A stretch of 64,000 nucleotides of DNA, taken from the NCBI RefSeq assembly GCF_000972845.2, contig NC_040028.1:16304871-16368870 (forward strand). Direction: 5' to 3'. The position numbers were made by a program, and so were the translations under genes. Under the pieces are notes generated by a model. The model saw only the letters and a program-made list of their open reading frames with translations. It was not told the origin of the DNA and ran no database searches. This document shows, piece after piece, positions 34,327 to 53,452 of the stretch. Each line of letters opens with the position of its first letter. The first letter of the stretch is position 1. Source of the stretch: Larimichthys crocea. Its lineage: Eukaryota; Chordata; Actinopteri; Sciaenidae.

Positions 34327-37300
34327 ATGGCATCCCCTCGGCTGGAGACTTTTTGCTGCCCAAATCGGGACGCAGCGACTGAGTTTGTGGTCACCTTCCA
34401 GCCCGTCCTGTTCGGGGCGTTGAGTCTGGGCAGCGCCGCTCTCAGCCTCTTGTTTGCTGTTTTACAACTTCTACCCAAACGCAAAGGATACAGGAGACTG
34501 GGACAGTATCCGCTGCCAAGGCCTGCGTCCTCCTCCAGGATACAGTTCATCATCAGTGTATGTGACATACTGGGATGCGCAGGTAAAGACAGACTCCTAG
34601 TATGGGCCTACTTTTTGTGTTGTAGCTCAGATAAAACAAAGAAAAGGCGAGTGCGTGCCGTTGCTTGCTGGGTTTAATTACGCACGGAAATATTTTTGTT
34701 TTTAACCCCTTTGTTGGACTAAATCTGCAACATATGACATTCCTCATTCAAACAGAGAGAACACATGAAACATAACTGCGGTAGAGTTATGAAAAAATGT
34801 TATTTACATGCAGAAAAAGAGAAAGAAATATCATTTTTCTGATCCTGCGTGCGTTCTTGCAACATTTTGAATCCATTAAACTGTAGAAAAAAAATGCAAA
34901 TCTCAGCTCAGATTGTTTGTATAAAAGGCTTTTAAATTCCTCAGTTATGAATACAAATGAATCATTGTCCTCTCATGTGAGTAATGACTCGTAACAACTG
35001 CAAACCTCTGTTGGCATGTGTGGATCTGAACGCAGCATTGTTCTTAAAGGCTGAAGATCAGCATCACACACCTCAGCTGTTCTTTCATCACTCTGTGAAA
35101 GCAGATGAGGTCATGCACTGTACATGTGTGTGTGTAGGTGTGTGTGTTTAGTGCCAGGTGGGGTTCATTCACCTCTGCAAACTAACAGCTTGAAGCACAA
35201 TTTCAAATAAAACACACACACCAGCGTGTAGCCTCTGCATCACATTAAGATTGCGGGAGATCTCCAGATTTTCCCGTCCCACAGTGAGCTTGTAGGAAAT
35301 GGAAACACCCTTATAAAACACACCTGAAGGCAGTTCATATTTCCATGATATAAAGCTGCTATTAAAAGGACTTCCACGTCTGAATCGGACTAATAAACGC
35401 ACTTAATAATACCCAGTGAAACTTCAATTTAACATCCCCTGTTTCATTCTCTCTCGTTTATTTCTTCCTCTTCCTGGTCAGGAAGCAGGAATCGTCTCAG
35501 TTTGGTCGACCACGTGTTGTTTTTCTCGTCCTCAGGTATCATCATGAGGTCATCCGTCTGGCTGGGCCTGCCAAACATCACTGAGCAAATCTCAGTGGCC
35601 AACAGCACTGATGTGTGGCCGGAGGTCTTCTGTGTCGGCAGTGCGGTATGTTCGATGCTTCTTCCCCCTGTTTGAAAAATCCTGATTTTTGTCCTGCTAA
35701 ATTATTGAATGCATCATGTGCACAGGTGAAACATCTGTCACAGTGCATGTTCTGAACCTTAACCTCAAAAGAAAGGCACGGCTACTCACACTTCTCATCA
35801 GAGTGATTGCAATTATGTATAATAAATAGAATTTTGTATGTGATTTATGTGCTGCAGATGTGGATCCAGTTGTTTTTCAGCGCCTCTTTCTGGTGGACCT
35901 TTTGTTATGCCGTCGACGTCTTCCTGGTGGTGAAAACATCTGCAGGAATCAGGTGCTCTCACCTTCCGTCTACCCACGATTCATTATCACCTCGACATCA
36001 CGAGAGCAAAGACTTAAACCGAGTCGACAACGTGCAAATAAGCCCCGCTCTCACTTCTCCTCCCTCACTGTCTACTGTAGATTTAACGCTTCTGCCTTCA
36101 TTACTCCCACCCTGACGAGTTTGTTGCAGAGAGCTCGCTTTGTTTCAAATCTGCTTCTTTGTGTTTCAAAGACTCAGAGCTCAAGTCTCATGACTTGTTT
36201 CTTTCCCTATCAGCACCATTATCCTCTACCACATGATCACATGGGGTCTGGCTGTGCTGTTGTGTGTGGAAGGAGTGGCCATGCTCTACTACCCATCCAT
36301 CTCAGAGTAAGACTTTTTATTGTCTCCTTTAGATACTCCATCAGCATGTTCGTCTTGTCAGGAGATAAACAAAGAGCACTAAGTTTTTGTGTGTGTCGAG
36401 TTATCAGGAAAGGTCAAACCGATAAGGAGGTTTAACTTCAGTTAGTACGCTCCTGTTGTCGCCCCCCACATCATTGCACATCTGTGATTTCCAATGTTGA
36501 TTTTATTCTTGCATCCCTGCACAGTTGCGAGCAAGGCCTCCAGCATGCCATCCCTCACTATGTCACCACGTACGCACCGATGCTGCTCGTCCTCGTGGCC
36601 AATCCTGTCTTCTTTAACCGGACCGTATCTGCAGGTCAGTTCCTCTGATTGCAGGGGCGCCATTAGGGGGTAAAAAGTTAGGACGATTCTGAGGGCCCGT
36701 GACTGAACAGGGGCCCTGAAAGAATATTAGAATTTTTTTTTTTTATTAACATATCATTTATGGATTTTTCTGTATGCAGAATCTTTCCTGCATGTCTACA
36801 CAGTGATATATTATCACAGCTATACGAGAGTTCACAGGTAGAGGTGTGGTTACAGAAACTGCACATGGTTGGTGTTGCCTGTGTGCGATGGTGGGACCCA
36901 GTGTGATATCCTTTCATGGGGCCCTGATTGTCAAATACTTTCTCACACCCGATGCACGTGGGCTTTTAATAACCGCATTTCTTGTCCCTTTTCCATCTAG
37001 TGACATCTTTACTGAAAGGACGACAAGGAATCTACACAGAAAACGAGAGACGGCTGGGCAATGAGATCAAAATACGCTTCTTTAAAATTATGCTGGTGTT
37101 CTTCATTTGGTAGGTGACCATTCTTTGGCAAAGGGATAAAATTAAAAGATATTTTTTGGATTATTTGCTTTCTTGCCCGAGAGTTACCACTCTCACGTTT
37201 GCCTGGAAACAGTGGGGGGTTCCACCTGACAGCACCTCTAAAGCTCACTTATGAACGTGTCATATCTTGTTTGTTTAATCTGCACAAGAACCAAAGTGTA

Positions 37301-39945
37301 AAAAAAAAACCCACACGTTGTGGTTTACACGGTGTTGTGTGCCAGACTATCTCCGGCCAGGCGCAGTAAAATTCCTGTAGTCTTAGTTTGCCGGGTCGCC
37401 AGGCAACCTCATGGCAACAAGACAGGAAGTTGCAGCACCCGGGCCAGGAAATAATGAGCCACATAAGCCCCCCTGTAAAACCGCAACATGTTGTTTTTAC
37501 ACTTTCAGTAAGAATATTTTCCAAACACGTGTCAATCAGTCTTCTACCAATCATGTGAGAGCATATTTATGAAGAGTCATTCTGACTCTAGGTTACACAA
37601 ATTGTATTTTAATAATGTGTTACTGTGTGTCCAATCCATTCACAAGTTTCCATTTAATTCTATACGATATGAGAATCAATAGGCAGACACTTACTTACTG
37701 TGTAATCTATTACTTCAAATGTTAGAGCTGCGTTCCTTTCAGTCATTGTTATTATTAAAGTTATTTCTGGTGCCGAATCACCCCGTCAAGATGACTTTCA
37801 TATTATTTAACAAACTAAAGTCTGCTAAAAGATTTAAATATTTGTATGCCGATGAATTAAAATAGATGAAAACAGCAACGTGGCTTGTAGTAAATGGGCC
37901 AAAACATGTTGTACATGTTGTAGTTTTTTATGAATCTGACATTTACATGTGTCTGTCAGCGATTATTCCTCAGGGAGCCGCCTTGCCTTGCTGTGTAATG
38001 TGACTCTCACAAGGCAAAAGTAATGAAAACTCTCCCTGATACCGTATGACCCAACAAAGTAACGATTGTTTCCCCATAACAAGAGCTGGATATCAGCTCA
38101 GCTGCATATTCATTTGATAAATTCATTTACAGCTGTCTCTGATTTAGATATATTGTTTTTTTTTCCATCTCTGATGTTTCAAGTTGGGCTCCCAACATCA
38201 TCAACGAGAGCCTCCTCTTCTACCTGGAGATGCAGACGGACATCAACGACGGCGGATTCAGGAATATCAAAAACGCAGCCCTCATCACGTGGTTCATCAT
38301 GGTGAGTTTAAAGTACAGCACACAGAACCGAGCACTACTTTTAACAGTATCACCTTGACATTTTTTTTTTCACTCTTTCAGGGTATCCTGAACCCCATGC
38401 AAGCTTTGCTCAACACTCTGGCCTTTCACGGCTGGACGGGCTTCAACGTGGACCTCAGACTGAGGCGGAGGAGGGAGCTGGCCTGGGACTCTGCTTCTAC
38501 TTCAGCGCCTACTGCAGGAGGAGGCCATAACCCCATCATGGGAACCACCCTGCTCTACCAGAGTCACATCCAGGAAGCCAAGAAGAACATGATGGGCAAC
38601 GGACAGCGCCAGTCTGATGACATCAGCATCCTCTCAGAAGGTAATTGGGCTTTCAGTAGCAATGACGACTCACCTGTTTATCAGGGCTGGTGAGGCTCTT
38701 AAGCCTCCTGCTGCTATGGCTGAACCGTGTCCTCTTTGTTTCAGATTTTTAAGTGTTTTCTTTTGGATCATACCATTATACCATCAGCCACTGAGAGGTT
38801 TTTTTTTTTATCATTGTGATTAGATTAGCTCCAGTGGGAAAGCTCAGAGCACCATCCTGCAGAAATACAGCATGAAATCACATTTTTTTGTTACAGATGA
38901 AACAGAGCTGCTATCATTCTGCATGTTTGTTACTCTAGCTTGACTTTTTTTTTTTTAATGTGCAACTTTATTACGTGTCAAATTCTGTTAAAAAGCTGCT
39001 ATGGAGCTCTTATTATTATTGATATGCATAAGATGATACACAGCGAGCGACGGCCAAGATGTTAAATATGTAGATCAATCAGCTATCGGAAATAAATCTT
39101 CATGAAATTCAGTTTTTGTGCTGGTTTGAATTGTACCGAGAGGTGTTTCTGATTTTTAACTCGGCCTCATTGATAGAAAAGTTCAGAAACATCCCTCGGT
39201 TCAACGTCCACAGCAGGATTTACTGCAGGACTAACTTTAGATGTGGCTATGTGAGTGTAGCCTTTACCAGAGAATATCAATATTTATACTTTTCTCGTGA
39301 TGATATGATGGGATTTTACACACCATTCTGACATGTCGCAGTAGGAAAAGGATACATGTAAACAGTCCATTTAATTACATAAGGTGAGACATTTGAATAC
39401 AGCAGAGCCTCGGTAATGTTATTAGTGACACCTTTCCCTGCTGTGACAAGTCCCAACGTCTGACTGAAGATTCTATTAAATGTATTTTGGGATGATTTTG
39501 TAAAGAGTTTTATACCTTTCTAGTTGTGTTTGTGCACCGTGTGGATCATGTACAAAGGCTGTTCAAATGTCTTTCCAAATAAAAGTTAATCTTTTTAAAG
39601 GTTTGATGCTTTTTATTCATTCATGGAACCTTCAGGCAACTTTTTCAGGGCGAATGGAGGTAAAGATAAATTTTAAAAAAGTCATTTCAGAAGTGAAATA
39701 CGTTTTAAAATATCCACGTTAAAAAGGACTAGTAGTAAAAATTCCCAAAATACATTTAATATGAAGGGATTTCTGAATATCTCACTGGATAAGCTGCGAG
39801 CGTTCGTGTGCAGTAATCTACCCCTTATTCTGTCTTGCTAGGTTCAGAGTCTAGTACAGTTGAAATCCACATTTCCAGCGAGCTACAAGACTATGAGGAT
39901 GTAGACGCTGACGGAGAATCCACGGAGAACTCTGTGAGGCAGTAG
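34327..39945 (+). CDS. gpr143: G-protein coupled receptor 143 / ocular albinism type 1 protein (9 coding exons, 417 aa)
   Basis: GPR143 is a seven-transmembrane receptor of melanosome and lysosome membranes in pigment cells that controls melanosome size and number; its human loss causes ocular albinism. Coding exons: 34327-34582, 35536-35645, 35858-35952, 36214-36306, 36525-36634, 37001-37109, 38184-38301, 38382-38640, 39842-39945. Phases are continuous; 417 aa (human 404). It begins [12 protein letters not shown] as in mammals. TM1 lies at about 23-48. N-glycosylation sequons are N99-I-T and N108-S-T. The third loop contains [18 protein letters not shown] with the sorting dileucine L225-L226. 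TM6/7 shows [18 protein letters not shown] and FIMGILNP. The tail has [16 protein letters not shown]. The human Trp-Glu sorting motif is Trp-Asp here (W332-D333). Converges with tbl1x. Confidence 0.95.
36640..36930. repeat. possible dispersed repeat in gpr143 intron 5
   Basis: Intron 5 contains GGGCGCCATTAGGGGGTAAA, two GGGGCCCTGA phrases about 200 bp apart (36709 and 36918) and a T-run. It differs in composition from the neighbouring introns and resembles a dispersed element. I cannot name the family or define its ends. Confidence 0.3.
39578..39583 (+). promoter_or_regulatory. candidate intronic poly(A) signal in gpr143 intron 8
   Basis: AATAAA with a downstream T-rich stretch, about 890 bp after the in-frame stop that would end a read-through of exon 8 (stop at 38691-38693). 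It could support a shorter alternative transcript. Confidence 0.3.
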
Positions 39946-40380
39946 CTGGGCTGACCAACAACCCGCTTCCCTCTACACTTCCTGCGTGACATTGTTCTTT
40001 TTTAGATAGTTTTGTTTTAGATCATTTAGTTTTTATTATCCTAATGAGACTTTTCAGATTTCATTAGTTGGTATGACAGAATAACTCTTCATTCTGAGCC
40101 TTTTATTTTATTCCTAAGCTTTTTAAATCTGTAGTACGGCAGTTCCCAACGCTACCACGCTGTCTTTTGTAGCAGTCAGTCAGAACAAACTTGACATTTT
40201 CTTATTAATAACTCGCAGGCTGTTAGTGCTCGAGGAAATATTTATCCAGGCAGATTTATTGGATTTGATGTACACTGGTTTTGTGATATGTACTCTTGTA
40301 ATTAAGCTCCCGAAGCACAACACGATGTAATGTGGTGTGTTTTTCTGTCTTGTATTTTGCACACATCTGTTTTATACTTT

Positions 40381-40386
40381 ATTAAA
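40381..40386 (+). promoter_or_regulatory. candidate poly(A) signal of gpr143
   Basis: ATTAAA about 436 bp after the gpr143 stop at 39945, in an AT-rich context followed by a T-run at 40411-40420. It is the nearest plausible signal before the tbl1x 3' end. Confidence 0.45.
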
Positions 40387-40500
40387 ATATCAAAAATATT
40401 TCCCCAATATCTTTTTTTTTATATATATCTTTCAAAATAACCCAAAGATGAGCGTAAGAAGACACAGTGTGCGTGGTTTTCTGATATCAAAATAGAGTGA

Positions 40501-40506
40501 TTTATT
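40501..40506 (-). promoter_or_regulatory. candidate poly(A) signal of tbl1x
   Basis: TTTATT on the plus strand is AATAAA on the minus strand. It implies a tbl1x 3' UTR of about 2.2 kb ending near 40480, only about 115 bp from the gpr143 signal. Confidence 0.4.
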
Positions 40507-42003
40507 TGAGACACTGAATGACTTCAACGTTTTGTCTTGGAAACAGGTGACAAGCACCCTGGATCAGGGTGCGAGTAGAGATAGTAGCTGTCACAGCACT
40601 TATTCCATACTGGGCTCCTTAAGCATGCCAAGATTGGCCACCAAACCACAGCCCAATTCTCAGTCTGACACAGACAATAATGGCTCTCAAATGAAAAAGA
40701 AAAAAAAAGTCAGAAAACAATGAACCACCCATTAACATCCATGTGACATTAAAAACAAAAAAGAAAAAAAAGGAGGGGAAATAAAACGTTGGCCCTTCAC
40801 TTTCAGCAAAATCTGAACATTTGCTGAATCACCCATTAGATGATTTAAAAAAAAAAAAAAAGTGCACTTCACCATTGCTCTAGCAGAAGTTGACTGAAAG
40901 GGAAAGTGACCAGAGAGAGAGAGAGGAGGAAAAAAAAGGCAAATCAAGGTGGTGGCAAGTTAGTTTGAAGATTTGTCTTTTACAGGCAGGCAGGCGGACT
41001 TACTGCACACTATTGAAGCTCGGCCCACTGGTACAGGCGTTTCAAACCAGACCAAAACCTGATCAGCCGGCAGCATTCAGACCGATCATAGCTCTTTTTT
41101 TTTTTTTGTCTTTTTCCTTTTTATGTTTTTTTTTTGTGTGTAATTAAGCAAACAGCAGGACTTTTTGCTTGACCCTCCACCGCCTGGCCAAAAAAAATGT
41201 GCTCTGAATTGTATCAGTAGATTGTTCAGAGGAAAGTGCCAAAGAGAAACCACGGTCTTCCTGCATGAACGATTCGGTTTATGTTCCACATACACAACAC
41301 AAAAGTTAAAGCAGAAACCAAGCAAAGGGCTGTGATGACTGTTCCCTCCCGCTAAAAGTTTTTGTTTGTTTGTTTTATGAATGCAGCTTAAATGAGGTGT
41401 AAGATTTCTTCCACGGCTTTCAGGCTTTCAGGGATCAATAGTGGAAAGCAAAGCTGCTTAAAATGCCTCTGCGGCTCGCTGAAAAACAAAAATAACTCGA
41501 TGCACTGGATGTGATTGGCCCAGGGAGAAAAAAACAAAACAAAACAAAAAAAGACAGTGTATTTAAAAAAAAAAGAAAAAAAAAGAAGCTGATGAGACAT
41601 GCACTTCATTTAAAAAGAGGTCTGGTCAGCAGAGATGTGACAGCTCTAGCCATTAATGAGCCCCTACAGGATGGCAATAAAGTGTGCTGTATATAAACAT
41701 ATATACACAGTATATAAGTCTGTGTATTAATCTAATTTACATATCTTTACATTCTTAAATTTACATCCCAAAAAAAAAAAAGAAGAAAAGGGAGAAAATT
41801 CTCTTTGTAAACCACACTTTTCACATCTTGTCCCAACAAAATGACATTTTCCAATCTTGAGTTGAGTTGATCAGGTCGTTTTAGGAGCGCGGGGCTGTTT
41901 TTCTTGGCAGGTTGTTTTTTTTTTCCTTTTCGTTGACCTGATGTTATAGACGCGAGCTAAGAACTAACCTTGTAGCGGCACATTCAATTTTTTGGATTTT
42001 CAA

Positions 42004-42038
<35 letters not shown>

Positions 42039-42677
42039 ATCTGTGAAGCAAGAAGTACTCTCGATACAAACTATTCTCCGCTGAGAAGAAGTTCGGCAAC
42101 CTGTCAACAGACACTAAGCAGTGCTTCGGTATCCGTGTTACTTTTACCACGTCCCGCAGTAGTAACATTTGCACAGAGGGATTATAAAAACCACAACCTT
42201 TCTTTCATAATTTGTTGCCTTTCACAGCCAAACACGTGTCTCATTAACACTTTTTTTTTTGTTTTGTTTTATAAAACTCATCTTTGTGTTTCCACCCTTC
42301 CAACCCCCGATAACAGCTGGACCAACGGGCCCGGAGCGATCGCAGCACTTCCTCATTAGAAACCTTTTAAAACATGGATGCACCCAGGGTTGGTTTGATT
42401 CAGTCCAGTCTTGGGGATCTCTTTAACCGGATTCCGTTGTGTTTCAAATAGGCGTTATCGTTAAAACACACATCAACAAACTGTAAGGTGCACTGAAGTC
42501 GGTCGGTTCTTGGCTCCTCGGGCAGCTGCTGCAGTAAACTGGTGTCACTTCCTGCGAGAGGTTTTCGTTTCACTCCACCTTACAGCTCTTCTCGAGCCAT
42601 GACAGGTTTGTTTGCTGATGTCAGAAGAAGGCAATTTGCTGCACATTCCAGGATTCATCATCAGAGTCTGAAGTCTG
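40507..42677 (-). other. tbl1x 3' UTR (inferred)
   Basis: No coding exon of either neighbour falls here. The stretch lies between the tbl1x stop and its best poly(A) signal. It is AT-rich with many A- and T-runs, including an A30 run at about 42007-42036 (a T-run in the tbl1x transcript). Confidence 0.45.
42007..42036. repeat. 30-bp poly(A) run
   Basis: An uninterrupted run of about 30 A in the inferred tbl1x 3' UTR. On the transcript strand it is poly(U), so it is not a retroposed tail of a tbl1x copy. Confidence 0.85.
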
Positions 42678-48975
<6,298 letters not shown>

Positions 48976-51942
48976 CTGAAAATAGAATTGAGATTAACGT
49001 TTAGGTCGGTGGTCTAGCCGTATGAGACACACAGTCAAGACAAATCATCTCTCGATCACATTCCGATAAAAATAGACACAAATTCTTCACCCTGCACGAG
49101 TCTGTCCCGATCCTTGTTGAATGATGCAGCGATGTGCCAACTTTTTTTATTTTTTTTACAGACACAAAGGGCTGTGCTGACATCCAGCCTCAGTTAGTAA
49201 CTGCTCACTCTCATCTTGCCCTGCTTGCATGATTCCTTCCTTTGACGGTGCCAATGGCTCGGTCGCTTAACCTGCGAATCCTTGTCTGGGTTCTGAATGT
49301 AAGTATTTCTAGCCGTCTCTTCTCAGGCCTTAATGGGGGTGTCTATATCCATTTGGCTTTCACTGAGAACTCAGTGGTGCTTCCCATTAGTGACCCGGCC
49401 AACCATCTCGATGGAAAGAACCCTGAGAAAGCAGTAAGGATATTAAATGCCTGACCCATTTAGTGAATTACAGAAGAGAGCAGGAGGCAAATTATTCATA
49501 GCAGCCGAGCCTGACCTTCTCTTCTGACTTATTTTCCACAAACACGGGTGTTTAACGGAGGCTTATGTTAACATTTCAATTGAGAAACTGAAGAAACAAG
49601 AAGGTGACTTTTTTTTATTTTATATTCCATCATGTTTTTGTCCTCGGGCTGATGAACGCTGCAGAAATACTGTGGCGTTCATAATTTACAAGCGGCTCTG
49701 GAAGAAGTGGAACAACACTGCCTGTACACCCACACACACACACACAATGTAAACACACACAATATAAAGAGAGAGAGTGGTCTATAAGCAGATTCAGGTT
49801 GGAAAAAAACCCACTACAACCTAAGAATGAGTTATGACAAACTATATATATTAACTACATACCCATTTCCTGCTCTCCCACTGGGAGATAAAGGGACTGA
49901 TATGTTGCTCGAGAACAAAATAGTGAAATAAAAGGGGGGTGGTGTCAGGTATGAAGACTGCATGGCTGTCCAACTTTCATTCCAAACACTGTCCAGGCCC
50001 ACTCAAGTTCCCCTTTGGTAGCATAGCAACAAGAGAGATCGAGCAAAATAGACAGAGAATGGTGTTGTCCCAATTACCAGTGGGCACACAGCCAGAGGGG
50101 CTGAACATGTTACTCAACATGAATTATTCACTCTTTCACCTTGGTATATTCTTTCAGATGGGAGTCTGCCTTTATTGTACCACAGCAGGCGTGCCACAGG
50201 CTGGAATTCTAACAACCTGTGTGCGAGCCACAAAATGATTCTTTTAGAAAAAGAGATGCTATTAAAAAATATAAAAGGTGCCCTCTGGAGTTTTCCTCTA
50301 AACAAACAAAGGTTGCGTTCACCGATACTCACCAAAACTGCGTGTGAGGTGTGTGCAGAATATTGCGAAGCAGATCACAACAAAACACAACACTAAGCTG
50401 GTCTACCTTAGCCACTGTGGCCCGGTTTGAACACCGCCAGCTTACACGTATGACTAAGAAGTTGGGAGGTGGGTAGCCACATCAAAAAGGAAGGTAGCCA
50501 CTGCTCCCAAAGGCGGCGACGGCTACATACCAAACAACTGGAAACGTAATTAACAGGCAGCCCGGAGGGGCTCAGGTCCCATCGGTGCAGGGCAGACGCA
50601 GTAATCCCTCTATCAGATGGGCCCATGATGCCACCATCCATTACGCAACTCCCTGGGTATCCGAGCCTCCTTTGACCAAACAATGAGCTTTCCGCGAAAG
50701 CAGACAAAATGGTAACCCGGCTCTGGGCTTTATCCACTGAAGTGATAAGTGGAGTGAAAGTCTAAAAGATATGATCCCTCTGAAAAAGATGTTACAAAGG
50801 AAAAACACTCGTTTATGAGGCTGCTACCACAAAAACCCGGCACACATCTACCACGTAGAGGTCAGAGCTACGTACAGCAGACATCTGTAATCAATGTGCT
50901 GTTTTGTTTCTTCAGCAGGATTACAGATGTTCATGAAACTTTGTGTAAGGGTGGGTCAAAGAAGATTCATGGACTCAAGGACGTTCTCCGGGCAGGTACA
51001 CGTACTATTTTTCCCATTTGGTTTCATTAAATTGAACGGCTGAAGGAGAGAACATCACAAACAATTCATCCAGAAAACCAGATATGACGCCCAGCGAACC
51101 CAGCGTAACTAAAACAATGAATTATATGAAGATCTATTGACCTTAGTGGAGGTCTGCACTCTACGAGAGCCCTTCTAGTTGTAAGAGTTTGATATCATGG
51201 CTTGAAAAAGATGTTTCTAATACTCTTTAACAAGCAACTTAAAACTCTCATGAGGGTAAGATCTGCAGGACAGTCTGAGTATGATATTAGTATGATATTA
51301 CACAACAACTTCTCTATGTGATAATGGTAATAAACATCATGCCACATGGTGGAAAGTCTCAACCCCAACAGAAACCACATTAAAAGGTGTGTTAATGCTG
51401 AAAACAATGATGATGCGACACACATCGATTCAATCCCATCGATGGCAAAATAAGGTGTTCTTCTTACTGTGTGTGTATGAAGCAGAGAGGGTCATTTAAC
51501 ACGCTGTTTAACTTTACACCCAGCGCTGCAGCAGAAAAATACAGCACGTGTCGATTCACTTGAACAACAACAACAAAAAAAAAAGTCACCCACAAAATTC
51601 CAACAATGGAGCTGCACCACCAGGCTCGGCACTGCATCTCATTTACCGGTCCGGTTTGGGTTCTCTTCCAGGATGAAATAAATCATTTTTGCTCCTTGTA
51701 CCCACTGAAGTTTTATATGAAACGATCCTGCCAAATGAACAGGTCTCTCCTTTGATAGTCACTGTTGTTAGTTCTTTCAACTAGACTTGTCAATCACACG
51801 TGAACGCCAAGAGACCAGCAGTTTCTCTTGGTGTTACAAACTGTTCTCTGATCCCTGGAGCAAAGTTGAAAACGAGTACAAACCAACAACAGTGACAGCA
51901 ACTGACACAATTTAATCAATTCTCAATGCTCCTTATATACAT

Positions 51943-52319
51943 AAAGCGGCGTTCAGACAGGGACAGGCAAACCGGACACCGGGGTCGTGCGTTTCCGCAC
52001 TGGCAGCCTGCAACGCAGGCGTTGACACAAAAAACGTCGCCGGCGTCCAGGAGAGAAGTTGAGCCAGATTTAACTTTTGGGAAAACGTCAGATCGGTCAA
52101 ACCTCCACAGAGGGAAGCAGAGACTATCCAGGTGGATTCACGGACTAAACTCTGATAATCTACCTGTGTGGGTGTGTGATCTCACTTTGTTTATTTCATG
52201 TACCCAGCTTTGAAATCTGAGTCCGACTCGCAATTTACACCGCAAAATAAACCTCAGCTTCCCTCACTCCCCCCACCACCGGTTGCCGGTTTCCCCTTTC
52301 CTGTCTGAACGTGGCCTAA
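51943..52319. mobile_element. ~375-bp MITE with ~30-bp imperfect terminal inverted repeats
   Basis: The left end reads AAAGCGGCGTTCAGACAGGG, followed by ACAGGCAAACCGG. The reverse complement of the right end reads TTAGGCCACGTTCAGACAGG, followed by AAAGGGGAAACCGG. The shared GTTCAGACAGG core and AAACCGG give terminal inverted repeats of about 30 bp. No transposase is encoded. A target-site duplication is not clear, so the superfamily (hAT or PIF/Harbinger) is undecided. Confidence 0.7.
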
Positions 52320-53427
52320 TGTTTTAATGTTCCCTAATGCAAACAGGTGACCGCACAAAGGAAACACAATAGATGGGATAGACAACTAGAAACCCTAAAA
52401 TGCCCCCCTGATAAAGCCCAATAATGAGAACCCCTGCTCTGTCATCAGGGCTCATTAGGGTGTTTACTGCAATTACACGACAATGTAAACTACACCAACC
52501 AGCTTCATCCACAGTCAAGAGGGACTTCATGCATTTTATCGCAACTTGCTTGTGTAAACATATGGATTGTGGATTGTGCGGTTAGTGCAGTCACTGTGGC
52601 TGAATGCGCCTGGTGTAGATAATAAACAGAGACGACCGGCGCTTTCACTACACAGATATAAAGTCGGCTTTGATATCATTTAAAAATAAGAGAGGAAATT
52701 GAAAATAAATATATTCTGTTGCTTGCAATATCTAAGTATGGATGCAGGTTTTTTAGAAAGAGGAATCATGATTCATTGTAAGCCATTTTTGTGGACCTGC
52801 TTAAGCCTAAGGCAAATTTATTGTAGCTAATACGCAATAAAAGAGCTGTTTACAGACTTATCCTAATCTAATCCGTCTTAATACAGATCCCACAGATAAA
52901 TAACTGATATCCTACGCATAGACAGCGTACAGCATTCATTTTTTAAGCACGCTTGTAAGCCAACTCAAACACTCATTTGTTCCATTTCAGCTGCTCTGCT
53001 TAAAACAAACACGCCACTGCGAATAATCCCCTCTAAATGAGGCTCGTCATGTAAAAAGCAGCTATCCATCACGGGACAAATAAAATGCTTTCTGAACGCA
53101 AACATTATGGAGCGAGGAGGACTACACACAACCAAGCCATCTCCTCTGGACGAGCAGGGTTTTGTTTTTTGTTTTTTTATAAAGAATGATGTTGAAAACC
53201 AGCACACCCGGGACCCCATTTTCTCCTGCACCGTCACCTCCTGACAGATGTGCAAACAAGACCTGGAAACAGCAGCCATTTTCTCTTGAACTGCTCTGCT
53301 GAGTAAAACCCGCCTTTGAAGCTTCTGGTTGGGCTGCAGTCTTGAAGGGGGGGGAGCGAGGGAGCGAGTGTGAGAGAGAGAGTAGGGAGACGGTGGGGGA
53401 GGGGAATCGAAGAGAGGGGAGTATGGG

Positions 53428-53452
53428 GTGGTGGTGGTGGTGGTGGTGGTGG
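53428..53452. repeat. GGT trinucleotide microsatellite
   Basis: About eight GGT units within a purine-rich stretch (53346-53463) in tbl1x intron 1. Confidence 0.9.

Noticed and set aside
35807..36435. Long overlapping plus-strand frames across gpr143 exons 3-4 and intron 3
   Set aside because: They are out of phase with the conserved gpr143 exons and arise by reading through introns.
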